From assembly GCA_008360955.1 (NCBI GenBank), contig LUCM01006159.1, positions 38,534 to 102,533 on the forward strand: DNA of 64,000 nt, written 5' to 3'. Below, piece by piece: positions 33,991-47,069 of this stretch. The DNA comes from Fasciolopsis buskii (taxonomy: Eukaryota > Platyhelminthes > Trematoda > Plagiorchiida > Fasciolidae). The first letter of the stretch is position 1; every line of letters begins with the position of its first letter. The notes under the pieces were generated by a model. It did no database searches. It was not told where the DNA came from and worked only from the letters and a program-made list of their open reading frames with translations. Both the position numbers and the translations under genes were made by a program.

Positions 33991-35419
33991 AAACGAAAGC
34001 TCTGATTTGCAACTGGATGTGTGGGTTCCCTTGAACGCATTCGACAAAATGTCATTGCAGACTTTCGTGATGATGTACCATACTGATCACTGGCTGACAA
34101 GTTCCCAACATTACAACATGTTTAAATGTGATCGTCACCATCGATAATTAGCTGTTTTCGTTAACCCACGCTGATAGCGATTCTGTTCATGAAGCAAACG
34201 AAGGTTACCGCATTGTTGAACTGGGTAAAACAGGAAATAACAAGCAAATCGATAACGAATGATGAATGTCTTGTGTAGTACTTACTTACCTTCCTTCACA
34301 ACTGGCTTATTATGTCAGCAGGCGAAATAACAAAAACGGATGTTAGTGCGTGCATGCGTGTGAACTCATAACCTGATCAACCAGGCTTCAAGCTGCGCAA
34401 GTGGCATATTTGCTGGTCACGGATAATAAACAACCTAGGTAAGGTTCGCTGGAGTGCTAACGTGGCTTCAATTCGTGGCCCACTGGTACCACCGAGTTCC
34501 GGGTAGGGGGATTCCCAATACTCAGAAGATTGCTTACAGCGCCACTTATACTCCAGATTTAATGGGTGCGACCGATTATAGAACTAGTTACATTGAACCA
34601 CTTACAACGAATGCGACGTGGTTAAACTAGGTTAAACATTTCCAGTATATATTCATTGCGTCGCATTGTTTTCAGAATTGAAGAAAAACGTCAAACAGAG
34701 CGTTAGATTTTGAACTGACGACTACAACTTAAATGGAAACTGGGAAACCCTTACCACGAGCTCTATCCGGAAATCCGGTCAATACGAGCCACCAGTTAGC
34801 CTTGATAACCACATCACATTGCGGAACAATTATGGTACAATTCCACGGATTATCTGTGATTAGCGAAGCAACGAAACTGCACGCTGATGTTAATTCACAC
34901 GACTATCCGCACTCGTGTTTATTTTATGCGTGATTAGCCCGGATCATTGCACTAATGGTTCTCGATTCATATGCAATGACCTTTGGACTCGAAAATACCT
35001 GTTTCGACACCGGCATTTAACAGGCAATAGATAACAACTGGCATGTGTGAGTATGTTCGTGTTCCGCGAGCGGACATCTTAGATTCCAGACTGCCGAGAT
35101 AAATAAGCTTAGTTTGTCCGTAGCACTCAAAACTGAAGTCCTACATTATCGGACGGACAGTGAGAATAGGTGGAGGTTGGGTGCATGATTTGATAGTTCA
35201 CAGTTGTACCAGGAAGAAAGAATGAATACAACAAGCAAATGAAATCGATAGGAAGATGATGCAAAAAAATACAAATAAACCGACACTGCATGTAATTGGT
35301 CGATTTAGACTTTGAAAACCGAGAACAAGCCAACACAATAGAAAGGAATCAGTTTGCACCCATGATACACACGCTGAAGGATGATTTATTGGCATAGAGT
35401 GCATTGGGACCAACCACAC
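33991..35419. other. unassigned sequence
   Basis: AT-rich, no recognised gene or element. Confidence 0.4.
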
Positions 35420-36400
35420 GGTTTTTGCTCGTTCCTAATCGACGTAGACATTTCAGGTCCAAAGGAGTGTGGAATGTAAGAGTTGGAGAAAAGGTGCACT
35501 GTGAAATACAATTCACTTATCCAGTACCCGTGTGTCAACCGGCGTACGCCAGTTCGTTTTTACGGCCATTTTTTTGGCTGAGTTCACAACGAGAAGTGGT
35601 TTTCGTCAAAGTTGCCCTCTTTAATCTTTCCATTGAAATGGTTAGGGAGCTAGCCTTAGCCTCATGTGAGAATAGTGGAATTGGTATTTGCTCAGACGGG
35701 AATCTGATTGATTTCCAATATGCGGATGATGTTGCGTTACTGAGCGAAAATTTAAGTAAGTTACAGGTTTTTATTGATCGTTTGGACGATACAATGGGTA
35801 CGCTTGGAATACACTTTGCATCCCGGAAGTGCGAAATGCTGTCGCGAGACTGAGTAGATTCAAAGCTTTACCTGGCAGATTTAGTTACTTGGCATGCAAA
35901 GACTCGATTAGCAGAAGACACGTGAATACTTTCGGTGTTCGAACACATTTGTGTTGGTGGTATTGGTAGAATCTGGTGAGAGGATTTTGTGAGTAACACA
36001 GATTGGACTTTAGGTACTGGGTCCTAGAGTCCAGTTCACTGAAGCAGAATAGGTTGAGGTAATTGAGACGTGTTTTGTACATACCCACAGAAGAACTGTC
36101 TCATTGTACTTTGGTCTCCGAAGCAGGTCATAGTTGAAGGATGGATCGAGGTAGCCAGTGGTTGACGTGGGAGAAATGTATGAAAACCCTAACCAGTGGA
36201 ACGGCTCGTATAAGTGCAGTTAGACTACCGGTTTGGGGTTCACGAGATCCGCCAGAGCAATGGTTAGAGAAACTAGGAGATATGGTTCGGTGCCACAGTC
36301 AGTGACACTAGCATTCGAAGCCTTTCATCTCCTGTATACTACTTCAACTTATCATTCTGCATTCGATCTTTCATTATTCCTGACTGCCTTTTGTTTGGGC
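35420..36400 (+). pseudogene. RTE-like retrotransposon, RT palm to near 3' end
   Basis: The 149-codon frame 35404-35853 contains VALFNLSIEMV, CENSGIGICSDGNLIDF and an intact motif C QYADDVALLSENLSKLQ, then GIHFASRKCEMLSRD. After stops: HTHRRTVSLYFGLRSRS, WLTWEKCMKTLTSG-like and GSRDPPEQWLEKLGDM, the conserved RTE C-terminus. A large internal deletion lies between the YADD part and the C-terminus. Confidence 0.75.
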
Positions 36401-37188
36401 AGATGATATTGTGAATTAGCGACTACAAATGGTGTATGTTGGTGCGAGACTAGTGATTGTTCAAAATTAACTTCATTTTCGTAAAGAAAGCGGCAGTCAA
36501 CAGAGGACCGCTATGTTATGAACTTGAACAACAATGCGAGGACTAGAACAAGTGATCTTCAAGTTCGAATCCCACTGGCTTATCCGCTTGACCGCCGCCA
36601 GGCAACCAGGTGGGCAGGCCTCCAGATTTAATCGATAAAACATTTGATTCAGAGTAATAATCCAAAGAAGATAAAGTTCAGGAGTAAGTAACCCGGTTGA
36701 TTGTGCATGGAACTGACTAACACAGACTTCATTTACCTCGAAGATCTAGTTATTTGTTTACTGTCAAATAACTGATAACTGAACGTTATACAATTCCCAT
36801 GTTATTTTGCCTATATTATTGGAAAGCGCAATACAAGGTGCCAACATTCGGTAATAATTGTCTTCTAGCGTTGACTGACTCACACATCTGACAGAAGTAC
36901 GAAACAGGTGGATTTCCAAATCGTTGACCCGACCTTTTTCCATGTGCACAACGTAGATGCAAATGATACCTGGGACTTTGAATGTCCTCAATTGCAAAGC
37001 TCAAAGCTATTGACTAGTAACGTATCTGGAATTTAAATTAGTATACGGAATTCAGTCGGTCACTGTGACAATCGCGTACTAGTTATCAAGACGTACTGAA
37101 TTAGCTTCGACCCATGCTACGCAGATGAAGTCGGCGAGAAGACCATAAATGAACGGAAACACGTTCGAGTTATATTCACTGCTCATGG

Positions 37189-37229
<41 letters not shown>

Positions 37230-38600
37230 GTTGGAAGTATTCCGATTGGCGAAATGCTTTCCGTCCAGTGGCCACTTGTCGTCACGGTTCCCATTGGTTG
37301 CTTGTCTACGCAGGTCAAGCCGAAGCTGTATTGGACTGCATCACGTGATTTGCACGTAAAATCATCGCAACTAGGTAGAATATGAAGGACAGTCTTCTAA
37401 GATTGCAGAGCGTACACTGATCATCCATTACATCCTTATCACACTGTCGGCCGAGTCACACGACTTGATCAAAACACAAAGCCCGTATGATCGATCGATT
37501 TTACACAACTCGAAACTAAACTTTTTCTGTCGTGTTTTCCCCAAGCTATGTGCATCTTTCATGTGCCTCGATCGTTTGCCCGAACCAGTGTGATTAAGCA
37601 AATGCTTAAGTCACCCATGGATTCTCACTCAGAAATCATTTCGATCCAGTGTTATCAATTAAAACTAATAATCCTTGCCTCATCAAACTCAAGAAAAATC
37701 ATGCTCCAATCAGTGTAAGGGTTCAGACTGTGTGTACTTCGTTTGTTCATTGCATTCAGCTTAGTGTTGTCACCAGCTGAACTGAATTTTGGTATATTGT
37801 CGTTGGTATTTCATATGCGCATGAATACGTTCATTCAGCTAAGATCATATTTTATAATCTATTTGTAAGAAACTAATGTTCTCACTTAACGGCAACATTG
37901 GGCATCCAGGTAACGAACTATAATATTCCTTATTTGATCCTCAAAAATCATTCTTTTTCTGATGACATGCTGGATGCATAAGTGCAGTGAAAAGGCCATG
38001 GGCCATAATCACTGGGGTCCGACACAGGGGGAAGTGGAGACCCGCAATATTGACCTTGAAAGTTAGAGTGGAATAAAGCCATATAAAGTCTCAATAGGTC
38101 AGGTTTAGCAACGAGCCGGAAAACAGTGAGTTAGTGTCTGCTACCAATGGCCGGTAGATCCGGGATCCGAGCCGTGGTGATAGTCTTTTAATTCATTTGA
38201 CTATCTCTGACCTCTTGGTGATCGCGATGTGGTTTCCGACGATTGGGAAAGTCTTCAAAAAGTCACGAGGATGTGGAGAAGAACAGAAATAAATCTGGTC
38301 GATAGTGGCCATGAATTTTTGATTTCCGATTGTTATTTCTTCCCATCTAATGTGGGCATGCATACTGTTCGGACAATATGGGTTCCATTTAGCACCAGAC
38401 GTGGTTGGATGAATCACGGGTGGGGAGTTATATTCAATTGAACTTTCACTGTTTCGCCGTTTGAGGCTTCTTTATGAAGCTATTTGATCTATACGTGTCG
38501 CCGGAACGAATCGGGGCAAAATATTGGTAACAGATTGGATGAAGCTAATCAGTACTAGCGCATTTGTGATGAGTGAGACATACAAAGTGTAAATTTCAGT
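36401..38600. other. unassigned sequence
   Basis: Contains a possible very decayed SINE head at 36540-36620 (minus strand) and the TA run at 37192. Around 37310-37380 there are short similarities to the LTR-like stretch at 47700-47770. No gene supported. Confidence 0.35.
37192..37227. repeat. (TA)n microsatellite
   Basis: Eighteen TA units. Confidence 0.95.
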
Positions 38601-38985
38601 GACAATTCAACGTGAATTCAAATAAATCGATCACCTTATTCATTCACTTGGAAGGTGTTTCAGTTCACTTTACGAAATATCGGACATAAATAGGGTGAAG
38701 TGGCATGAATGAGGTTGCAAGGATTTGCAACGAATGCTTCGTCAAGACGAGTTCTAGATTTTACAGGCTTAGATTGGGATAAGATAATGTTAATATGAGA
38801 ATATAGTTCTAGTAGGCAAAAGGACCATAGCATACTAGCGTGACGACAAGTTAAAACTGGAAATCTGCATAACCGATGAGTTTCGGATGAACATATCGAC
38901 CAGGTCATGTGATTCAGCTGCTCGGCTGTCCATACTAGGCTTCAGTTAGAAATTCAAATAGACCTCGGGGCGCGCCCTAAAATGT
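38600..38985 (-). repeat. LTR-like sequence, 3' end of Gypsy element
   Basis: The 38815-38978 part aligns with 47818-47990: aaaaggacca, gatcaggtcacgcgattcag / gaccaggtcatgtgattcag, ctgcttagctgtccacattg / ctgctcggctgtccatacta, and gacctcggggcg.gccct. On the minus strand both begin with gggc(g/a)cgccccgaggtc. The outer limit near 38600 is not visible. Confidence 0.6.
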
Positions 38986-40420
38986 TCCTCTCCCAAATAA
39001 TCGACCGCGTGCGTGGATTAACTTAGATGAGTGTGAAACGAACGGATTTAAAACTGTTCCCACCGAAAGCAGGGCTAGTGCTGGGTCGAGGTTCAGATGT
39101 CTGCGAGGTGGTCTGATCACCGTTCTCAAGGGACCTGGACAAATCAGGTGCAGAAACGGGGGATTTTGTGAACGAATCTTTTGTCGTATAGTCGGAATCA
39201 AGAAATGACGCTTTCCACCGTCCAAGACTTGCAGTACTTGTGTGATCACTTCAGTCAATGATAAAGTATTTGTTGTGCTGGGAAATCACGCGGAATGGGC
39301 TTGAGTATGCGGGATGCAACGGCGATTTCACGGAATCGCAGCGAACACAAACATGAGTGCATGTAGTTAGATCTTTTAGAATGTAACTCGGGCGGGTTGG
39401 GAAGCCCCTGAGTGTTTTCATGTATGATTGTAAATGACTAACAAACATGAACGGGTCGATAAAGTCGGTACTGTCACAGAATAAATCGCCAGATGGCTTC
39501 AGGGATGTGTCAAATACCATGACCGCTGAACAAAAACCAAATTCTTCCTTTAGAATTGGTGCGGATGCATAACATGTTCAAGAGGAAGGGTATACGTCCA
39601 TTTATTGCATGAGATTTAGAGATGAGAAAGCCTTTTAATCACCTATGAAATCTCGCCACCAATCCATTAGATGAGGAGTGACATTCGGTCGCGCCAATGG
39701 GTTTAAATCTAGGCGGGGTAGAAAAAATCGGTGAACAATTTAGATTGGAATTGTGCCCCTCGTTTGGCAGTGACGGTGGAAGAAACACCAAACATAGAAA
39801 TGCAGCGATCTGGAAAAATTTTGGAAACCATTTCACTGGATTAGTCAGCAATAGGGACAGCCATTGGTCAAAGCGTGAAACGGTCAACACATGTTAAGAG
39901 GTCACTCTAGTCATCGGCTGGTTTCAGGGGACCCACGATGTTTTGGTAGACGTGGGGAAAATGCTCGTTATTGGAGGGTATTTGAGAACGAGAGGATCAC
40001 ATATGTCGGTGGATTTTGCTTCGTTGACATGGGATACAGGCTTTTGCCCAAACACGAATTTCTCCGATCCTATAAGGGCCAAACGTAATGATCGGAGATA
40101 AGTATACCACAGACACGTACTCCGGGGTGACATTTGGAGTTCAGATACCTACAAGTCAAGCGGCACATCGAACAGGGGACAAGAGGTCGGAGTTATCCGG
40201 TGGTTATGTCATAAACGATGAGATCATCTTTGGAAATAAGTGGCTGATCTTTGAGCACCAGGGATGACGACGACCGGCGGTAATCTAGTTGCCTATCACT
40301 TTCTGTGCTTTCGCGAATGAATGAAGTTGACGTAGAAGTGTTTTGCAAACCTAGACGGGACGGAGCACCGGCCACAAGATTAGCAGATCCTTTTATGTAC
40401 ATGACAAGGGTGGCGTACTG
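38986..40420 (-). pseudogene. Gypsy-type pol remnant: RNase H end and integrase
   Basis: Minus strand, from high to low coordinates: MYIKGSANLVAGAPSRLG (end of RNase H, normally VADALSR), SDHYVWPLYR and AKACIPCQRSKIHRH (HHCC finger remnants), DIVGPL-like and LLTCVDRFT.WP (integrase core start), ECHSSSNGLVARFHR.LKGF (core near the catalytic Glu), KDLTTCTHVCVRCDSVKSPL (C-terminal domain). Stops and shifts are frequent. Wording fits the trematode CsRn1-like Gypsy group, from memory. Confidence 0.8.
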
Positions 40421-40489
40421 AAAGATTTAGTCGAGATGTCGAATTTCTCCTGGAAAATAGCGGTTACTGTTGGAAGCTAGAGTATATGT

Positions 40490-43115
40490 TAGTGACCCCC
40501 AAATGCCTCAGCATGGTGGAAGATGAGTAAGTCAAGCTCCGAGTTACCCCTCAACCTGAATGTCTCTCGAAATGCTCTAAAGTAACCGACGTCTCAAAAT
40601 AACCTCTGGTGGGGAATTCCTATGCGTTGACTTCACTTGGAAAACGTATTCTTACTAAAGTGCCAAGACGAAGGCAAACGCCCGCAGCCCTCCACCGGGT
40701 CGACTGATAATTGATAATCCGTCTAGGGGAGTTGGCTAAAACCTGATTACGAACCAACCACAGGCGGCGCACGAACCACATCGATGACCGTGGTGAAAGA
40801 CTGTGCTGGTTACCCAGGGTGTCTAGCCCAATTCGAAGGGCGCATGAACTGGACAATCAGTCACCGATCCTCAGTAGGTTTCTTGGTTCTCAGAGCATCC
40901 TGCTGAATTGTGGGTTAGACCATTTGGTCAGGGGATCGGAGTAGGGTTCGCTTAGTCAATCCATTACTTCGATTTGGGCAACCGGGTGGTACTATGCCTA
41001 CAGAGGACTCTTGGATCCCGATGGATAGTAGATGATGTGGAGATGCAGAGTAGTTGTGTCTTTTTTTCGCCCTTTGCTTCCATCACTCGCCATCAGCCAC
41101 CCAATTCCTATCTGCGGCTCCACGAAGCTGAGGCTTATATCAGGGGCCACACTCCGTTCGATAGGCGGGCTAAACCAGGTTGAGGATAGTCAAGACCTTG
41201 GTGAGATGGCTTTCAGTGTGCGAAGACGAATGCCTCCAAATAAACGGATAGAACGTGTTGGTTACAACGGCTACCACGGTAATTCATCCAAACAGCAGGG
41301 TTGCATGGACACCTGGGTTTCACCCAGTGCTTCTGAAAGGGGAAAGAGCCACCATGCATCAAGGTCACCTCGGACGCAGTGAGGATCCCGGGTGGGTAGA
41401 CTACCACTAAAAGGCATATGAACCACTGGTCGGCCACCGGCTCTCAAAACTTGAACGTTCTGTTGCCCGACAGGTGGCACTTGATTGTGTACGGCCTAGT
41501 TGTGCCACCTCGAACAAAAGCCGGGTGACGCGGGTACGTCATCTTCTCAACTATTCCCAAGTATCTTCGTGGATTTTATCTCTACGGTTTGTTCTCTTCA
41601 CGCAGAGGCGTCCCCCGTAGGCGACGTGCACTGTGTTCCTTCAGCGTCCGGAATGAACAAGGCACTAGCCGGAGGTGTAAACCTAAACATAAGGTCTCGC
41701 ATGCATATACCCTGTTATAATGTGAGAAATCTTCTGGATAGAGGTAGCCAATGCATCTCCACACGTACACTATACGATTACGGGATTGATATTACTTGGC
41801 TATCCGAAGTGCGCTTACCCAACTCCGGCAGCCGGTTTATTCAATTCCTCCGGACGGGGATGTCCTACCAGATGCCAGAAGACAGCTCGGGAATTCGCGG
41901 TGCTGCGATTGCAATTAACGGTCGAGCTGATAATGCCGTGATCTCTTGGTAACTAGTTTCTCCAAAACTTACAATGGTGCGCCTCAGCAACACTCCTTTC
42001 GACATGACCGTCATTGCAGTATACGCTCCGACTCTAAAGGCTGAGCTAAACGCTAAGGACGCCTTCTACAACGAACTTTAGAGTTTAGTCAACCGTATCC
42101 CAAAGTGCGAAATTCTTCCAATTCCATTGGTTTGAAACGCCTACAAAGGACAGCAGATAAATTCACTCGTAACATGCTGAGATTTGGCGAAAATGACGAC
42201 CGCTTGGTCTCGTTTGCGGATTTCAATCGACTATTTGTCACCAATACCCACTTTTAATATCCAAAAGGCGTCTACTGACGCGGCATTCTAACGAATGCAG
42301 GGCAGCACATCAGATCAACTATATCATGGTCAACTATATCTCGCTGATCATCATCAATCGAAGGCTGACGGGCCTACCATGGTGGCAAAACAGGAGACGT
42401 CAACGACTCGGACCACATACCTGTACGCGCTCGCCTCGAGCTTTACCTTTCGGCTCGACAGAAGATTCAACTGTACCACAAGGTAGACGTGTCCAAGTTA
42501 AAAACACAGATAACGTTAGAACCCTGAACAATCCATCACATCCAAACTATCCGAGATCGACGAAGATGGTAGCCTAGATGAGCTTTGGATGGGACTAGAA
42601 ATATCCGTCACGGGTGCATTCCTTGAAAAGCTAGGCAAACTCAAATGGAACATAAAAGATTGGATATCTGCGGAAAGTCTTAACTGGTGTGCTGGGATTG
42701 CACAATTCATCAGATTATCAAAGTCTCGACCGCGAAGTTACAGGCCCAGCGAACAGCAACCGAAAGCAATAGTGGCATGAAAATGTAGACCTCATGGGAA
42801 TCTCAGCCACCGTTGAAGATTTCAGGAAGCTTTTCAAGCTCATGCATTACTCTTCGGGAAAGGCGAAACCTCCGCCCTCCACGACTTTTGAAGGCGGTGG
42901 TCATCTCGTATCCAAAGATGAGTCGACCGACTCATCCAGCGACTCAGTCGTCTCCTTATCGAGCCTATTTGTGTAACGTCGCCAGACGACGTGGAGCAAT
43001 ACGAAATTTATGCTGGGCCTTCCGACGAATTGAAAATCACTTTAGCCGTACAAACAGTGATAAACAATAAGTCACCCAGCGAGGATGTCATTCCAACTAA
43101 GATCTTCAGACCTCG
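40490..43115 (+). pseudogene. RTE-like retrotransposon: 5' part, endonuclease, start of RT
   Basis: A 5' untranslated part resembling 12385-12935, then a 150-codon frame (41500-41949) with the AP endonuclease: MHIPCYNVRNLLDRGSQ, YGIDITWLSEVRLPNSGSRF, GIRGAAIAINGRADNA. After a stop: DMTVIAVYAPTLKAELNAKD, further decay, and near 43051-43100 the RT entry VINNKSPSEDVIPTKIF. The element breaks there at the SINE. It lies opposite to the Gypsy remnant and appears inserted in it. Confidence 0.8.
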
Positions 43116-43140
43116 TTTGTCAGTTCTGTTGAGTTCACTG

Positions 43141-43323
43141 ATTTTTATATTTTATCTTTTGCTTCCTTTAGTAATGAAATAACAATGTACATATTTTTTC
43201 AGTAAAGGGGCTGCGGTCAACAGAGGGCTACCAAGTGGGGAATTTGATCGGCAGTGAGAGGATTTGAACCCACGACCTTCACATCCGAACGCCACGAACT
43301 TATCCACTTGGCCACCGTCGGCC
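43141..43323 (-). repeat. tRNA-derived SINE
   Basis: Minus strand: ggtggccaagtggataagtt (box A), gtgggttcaaatcctctcac (box B), caaattccccacttggtagc body and tacattgttatttcattact tail. It sits at the 3' break of the RTE copy. Confidence 0.8.
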
Positions 43324-43559
43324 TAAGCTGTTTCGTCGTATCTGGGATGCCCGAAGTTTTTCCGGGAACTGGATAACCCCCTACTATACCACTGAAACCA
43401 AAGAAGGATGACAAGAGTATACGTGAGAACTGCAGTGGTAAATGCAACTGTACGCAGGGGTACAAGCAACAGGAGAGAAAAATAAGCCTTCACTAAACAA
43501 CCGGTTATTTACATTTTCACCGAAAATATCTTATGACGTCTTGGTTGCGTTCTGCAGAC

Positions 43560-44095
43560 AAGTCATACAGCATTCGCGACAATGGCTTCAGTTCTGAGAC
43601 ATATCTCTCACCGTCTTCAACCAAAAACAATCACCATCTTTGGGCCCCATACACCAAGGCCGAAGCCCAAGCCAGCTCCTTTATACATCAATGCAAGGTC
43701 ATATAGTCTGATCACTACGTCGCTTCTTCCGGCCTTGCCCAATACGTGCTACATTTCCAAAGCTCGATGAGACCACCAGATCTCACGATCACTAGGTGAA
43801 CTCTCTTTGAGTTCACATCTCATTACCAGCCAAGTTCCATTATACTCGCTACCAGCCGGGATTGACTAGCGTGCATCAAGAAGGCGCAAAGATTTAGCCG
43901 AAATCCAGGGTGTCACAACACGACGAGTCAGATCACAACTCACCAAGCCAGTGGAACGCAAGACATTCATGATAAGTGACCAGTACTCATGGATGTTCTG
44001 AGGTAGGTGTAATTTTAGCTTCGAAAAATTGATAAGCGGGTCGGATAAGATAGCTTGTCCTAATCTAGCCGACGGAGTGGAGAAAGGCATGTGGG
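43560..44095 (-). pseudogene. RTE-like retrotransposon, endonuclease-RT linker
   Basis: Frame 44090-43866 (-): STGLVSCDLTRRVVTPWISA then KSLRLLDAR, and out of frame SIPAGSEYNGTWLVMRCEL and DREIWWS, the conserved linker between endonuclease and RT in this family. Repeated with high similarity at 53500-54740. Confidence 0.75.
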
Positions 44096-44104
44096 GATAA
44101 ACAG

Positions 44105-44465
44105 ATGGTGCAGCAACGTGGAATGAGAAAATGCACAGCGAACTTAGTTAAAGTGGATGTTTTACGTCACTGTGGTTGGGGTCCGAAAGACCCGCCAACT
44201 AGCTGGCCGGAGACACTGATGGATATGTCAGTAAACCGTGAACAGTGGCGATCATGTTGTCATTTTCTATCAAATGAGAGTGATTGAAAGAGTGCGTTTG
44301 AACAGTTAGACTGTGTTTCGTGTGTTGGCTGCAGCAGCATCTTATCTTTTCCCGCCTGTGTAGGTCCACTCCCTTTTTTATGTTGGACATTCACTCTTTT
44401 TATATGAAGTGTAACTCTGGGGAAAAGGTAGTGGTCAGTGTGGCTTGCCGCGCTTTTTAATGCTG
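44105..44465 (+). pseudogene. RTE-like retrotransposon, 3' terminal fragment
   Basis: Plus strand: CGWGPKDPPTSWPETLMDMS then VNREQWRSCCHFLS, the C-terminus of RTE, then cttgccgcgctttttaatgc, tgaacgatgatgatt, the family's 3' end. It separates two minus-strand RTE pieces, so it inserted into them. Confidence 0.75.
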
Positions 44466-44479
44466 AACGATGATGATTC

Positions 44480-45310
44480 TTGATGAACCAACGCTGAAAC
44501 ATGCATTTTGAGTGCCAACCAAAGCAGGTAGACAACTCGACGCAATCTAACGTGTGTTTGGAGTCGGAATGAGCGGTGCGAGTTAAGCGACAGTCTTCTA
44601 GACAGCTCGGCCTTTTGTAGCTAATGGTAATGTGGCTGATTTGGTTTAACCGCCAACTGGAAGAGGGCGGATGCCAGGTAGCGTACTGGGGGTTAGAGCG
44701 TCTGAAGTCTAAATTGGTGAGATACAGCTGATGGTCCGACTGCAATGGCAGCAACCGTTCCTCGTCTTTAGAACAACAGGAATCAAGACCAAAGGGACTT
44801 CCTAGATGCGTTTCATTCGAGGACAGAGGACCCACTCTAGAATTCATGTCCTCTACCAAAATCACGATGTTACTCCAACTTTCTGGGCGTAAGTGGTCGG
44901 CAAGTTTTGATAAAAGCTTTTCTTAACTGTACCTGGAGCACAGTTTGTTGGCGTGTTGCTGAGACAGCAAAAAAGTTGCGTCTATCCGAATCTCATTGAA
45001 CATAGCCGACTATCGACTTTATTGCTGTCAAGTATTGCAGTCTCAGTCCCCTGACTGATAGCTATATCAAGTCAGCAACACCACAAGTCGCAGCCTCATG
45101 GTCCCCAGAAAGATGCAGATGAAACTTCGCTGAAGAACCAGATGCGGATGCCAGTGGATAACAGAGCTGGAGTCTTGAATGCGAGTTTCTTGTTTACAGC
45201 ACATATTGATGGTTTGTGGGCTAAACACTCCTGTTAACCTACACGAACCAGTGTTCGTACACTGAATATTTCTAGTTTGAAGGGGCATCGAGCACGAGGA
45301 AGCACATCAG
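44480..45310 (-). pseudogene. RTE-like retrotransposon, AP endonuclease
   Basis: Minus strand: KLEIFSVRTLVRVG (endonuclease start), then after shifts VDSRLCSMRFG, the 201-codon frame from 44865: LVEDMNSRVGPLSSNETHLG, SDHQLYLTNLDFRRSNPQYA, TWHPPSSSWRLNQISHITIS and LEDCRLTRTAHSDSKH. The Asn of GDMN and the SDH box (as SDSKH) are recognisable; stops kill it. Confidence 0.75.
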
Positions 45311-45689
45311 CCGGCGACAGAAGGTTCGATGTGATTTGGATACCATCTGAAGAAGAACGCGACAGAACAGGCACAGGGCTTAACGCAGCAACTGAAAGAT
45401 CCAAAGGATGAGAGGGAATCGGGTGGGAAGAGCAGTAACGCGAATCAATCGGGATACAAACTGTTGCGTAAGATAGAAGGTCGCTTTTGTGTGTACCTGA
45501 AGAGTAAGAAACGTTCGCATAAAGGTCACCCATAGGCATAGTTGAATGCTTGTGGGCTGTTGTACTAATCCGTTGCCTAGTCCAGAGATGCTCTCTTTAT
45601 ACAAGGATGCACTTCTGATTTTGAACAACCAAGAACTTTTGCAAGGCAGCAGAATTATTCCAGACGAGCCGGTGGTCAAATGATAGCTT

Positions 45690-46031
45690 CACACGTTTCT
45701 TCTGGGAAATCTCGCCGGGTCAGCGGAACTCGACAAAGGGTAATGACTGTATTTGGTGGGCGGGCCATACTCGCCAAGTCGCAGGGCCACCAGAAGGCTC
45801 TTGTATTATTATTTAGGGAGATCGCTTGCCGGACGAAAATCCACCACGCCTTTGACACGGCCGCTGGTGGCCGGTGCCGCTTAGTCGGTAGGCTTGAGCT
45901 TAACTTATTCATACTTAACTACCTGGGCGGTGACCGTTCCCTTATCCGCAACCCGGGACGCGCCCAGTAGCAGGCGACTCTGCCATGAGAAGGATGTTAT
46001 ATTGACCACATCTTCACGCAAGGTCGAATTC
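45690..46031. other. GC-rich unassigned block
   Basis: About 330 bp noticeably richer in GC than its surroundings (ggccgctggtggccggtgcc, gcaacccgggacgcgcccag), directly followed by (TAG)n. Looks like the 3' end of some retroposon with a microsatellite tail, but I do not recognise it. Confidence 0.4.
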
Positions 46032-46051
46032 TAGTAGTAGTAGTAGTAGTG

Positions 46052-46096
<45 letters not shown>
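46032..46096. repeat. (TAG)n microsatellite
   Basis: About 21 TAG units with one TGG interruption. RTE-type elements often end in such trinucleotide tails. Confidence 0.95.
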
Positions 46097-47069
46097 TAAA
46101 TTCCAGCAGTCCACCACAGCGTGCTTCAACTAATCCATTGACAGAGAGTTACTCTGGAGAATAATTCGAGGCAACGAGATGCCAAAAATGTATATTAGGT
46201 TGTCAAAACTATACTACTCATCAACACAGGCGCACATCTGTGCCTATGCAGAAAAACCTTCAGAGTGCACGAAAGTCGCCACATGGGTGCCAGTTACCGT
46301 TAGTTTTTGGGGCCATGTGCACTGTGGATGCCCATGGACTGCTTGGTGGGCGAATCGCTTCCAGTCCCAGTATATGTTCGAATACTCCTTTGGGTGTAGA
46401 AAGTCTCTCGGGTAAGGGTCTGTATGGGTACACTGTTATTCTGGGGATCTTTAGTGACTATGTGCAGCTGAACAGTGTGTGGGTTTGTAGTTGAGGTCCT
46501 CCGTGGTACAGTTATCAAAGGGAATTCTTTTTAAGTGGAAGAAAACAGGGCTTGGAGATTCGTCAGGATAATTCCAAGAGAAGGGGAGTGCAAGCGTAGA
46601 CGCCATGTGCTTGCAGAGATGTGGCGCTGTATAACAAAGCGCGGTATTTCGCATCATTCACAAGGCCAAAAGAGGAAGAAAGTCCATTCCGAGGATCGGG
46701 TGGGAAAAGTTAGCAATCATAAAAACCCAGGAAAAACACTGCCCGAAACCTAGGTAGTGTCACTAGTTTTTGGCCATATGCCTTTTTAGAGGAACCGTTG
46801 GCTGCTTGCAGTTTGAGGGTGGCAGGACGCAGGGATCAAACTTACCTAGGTACTGATATCAGTTAGAAATCTCATGGAACTAGACAGATCAAAAATGTAG
46901 AATAGGCTAACAGGTTCAGAATCAGGTCTAATCGCCGCTATTAGTGACTGGCATTTGCATTTCTCGCAAGATTTGCTTCTAAATTACATGGAGACTGACA
47001 CCGACCGGATTATATACCAAAATGCTGGTTAGATCAACGATATGATTGATTGGATGGAACAGGAGGACG
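46097..47069. other. unassigned sequence
   Basis: No recognised gene or element; lies between the (TAG)n and the gag fragment. Confidence 0.4.

Noticed and set aside
36540..36620. Possible further SINE head on the minus strand
   Set aside because: Box A-like sequence is present but the box B spacing is wrong and body and tail are missing.
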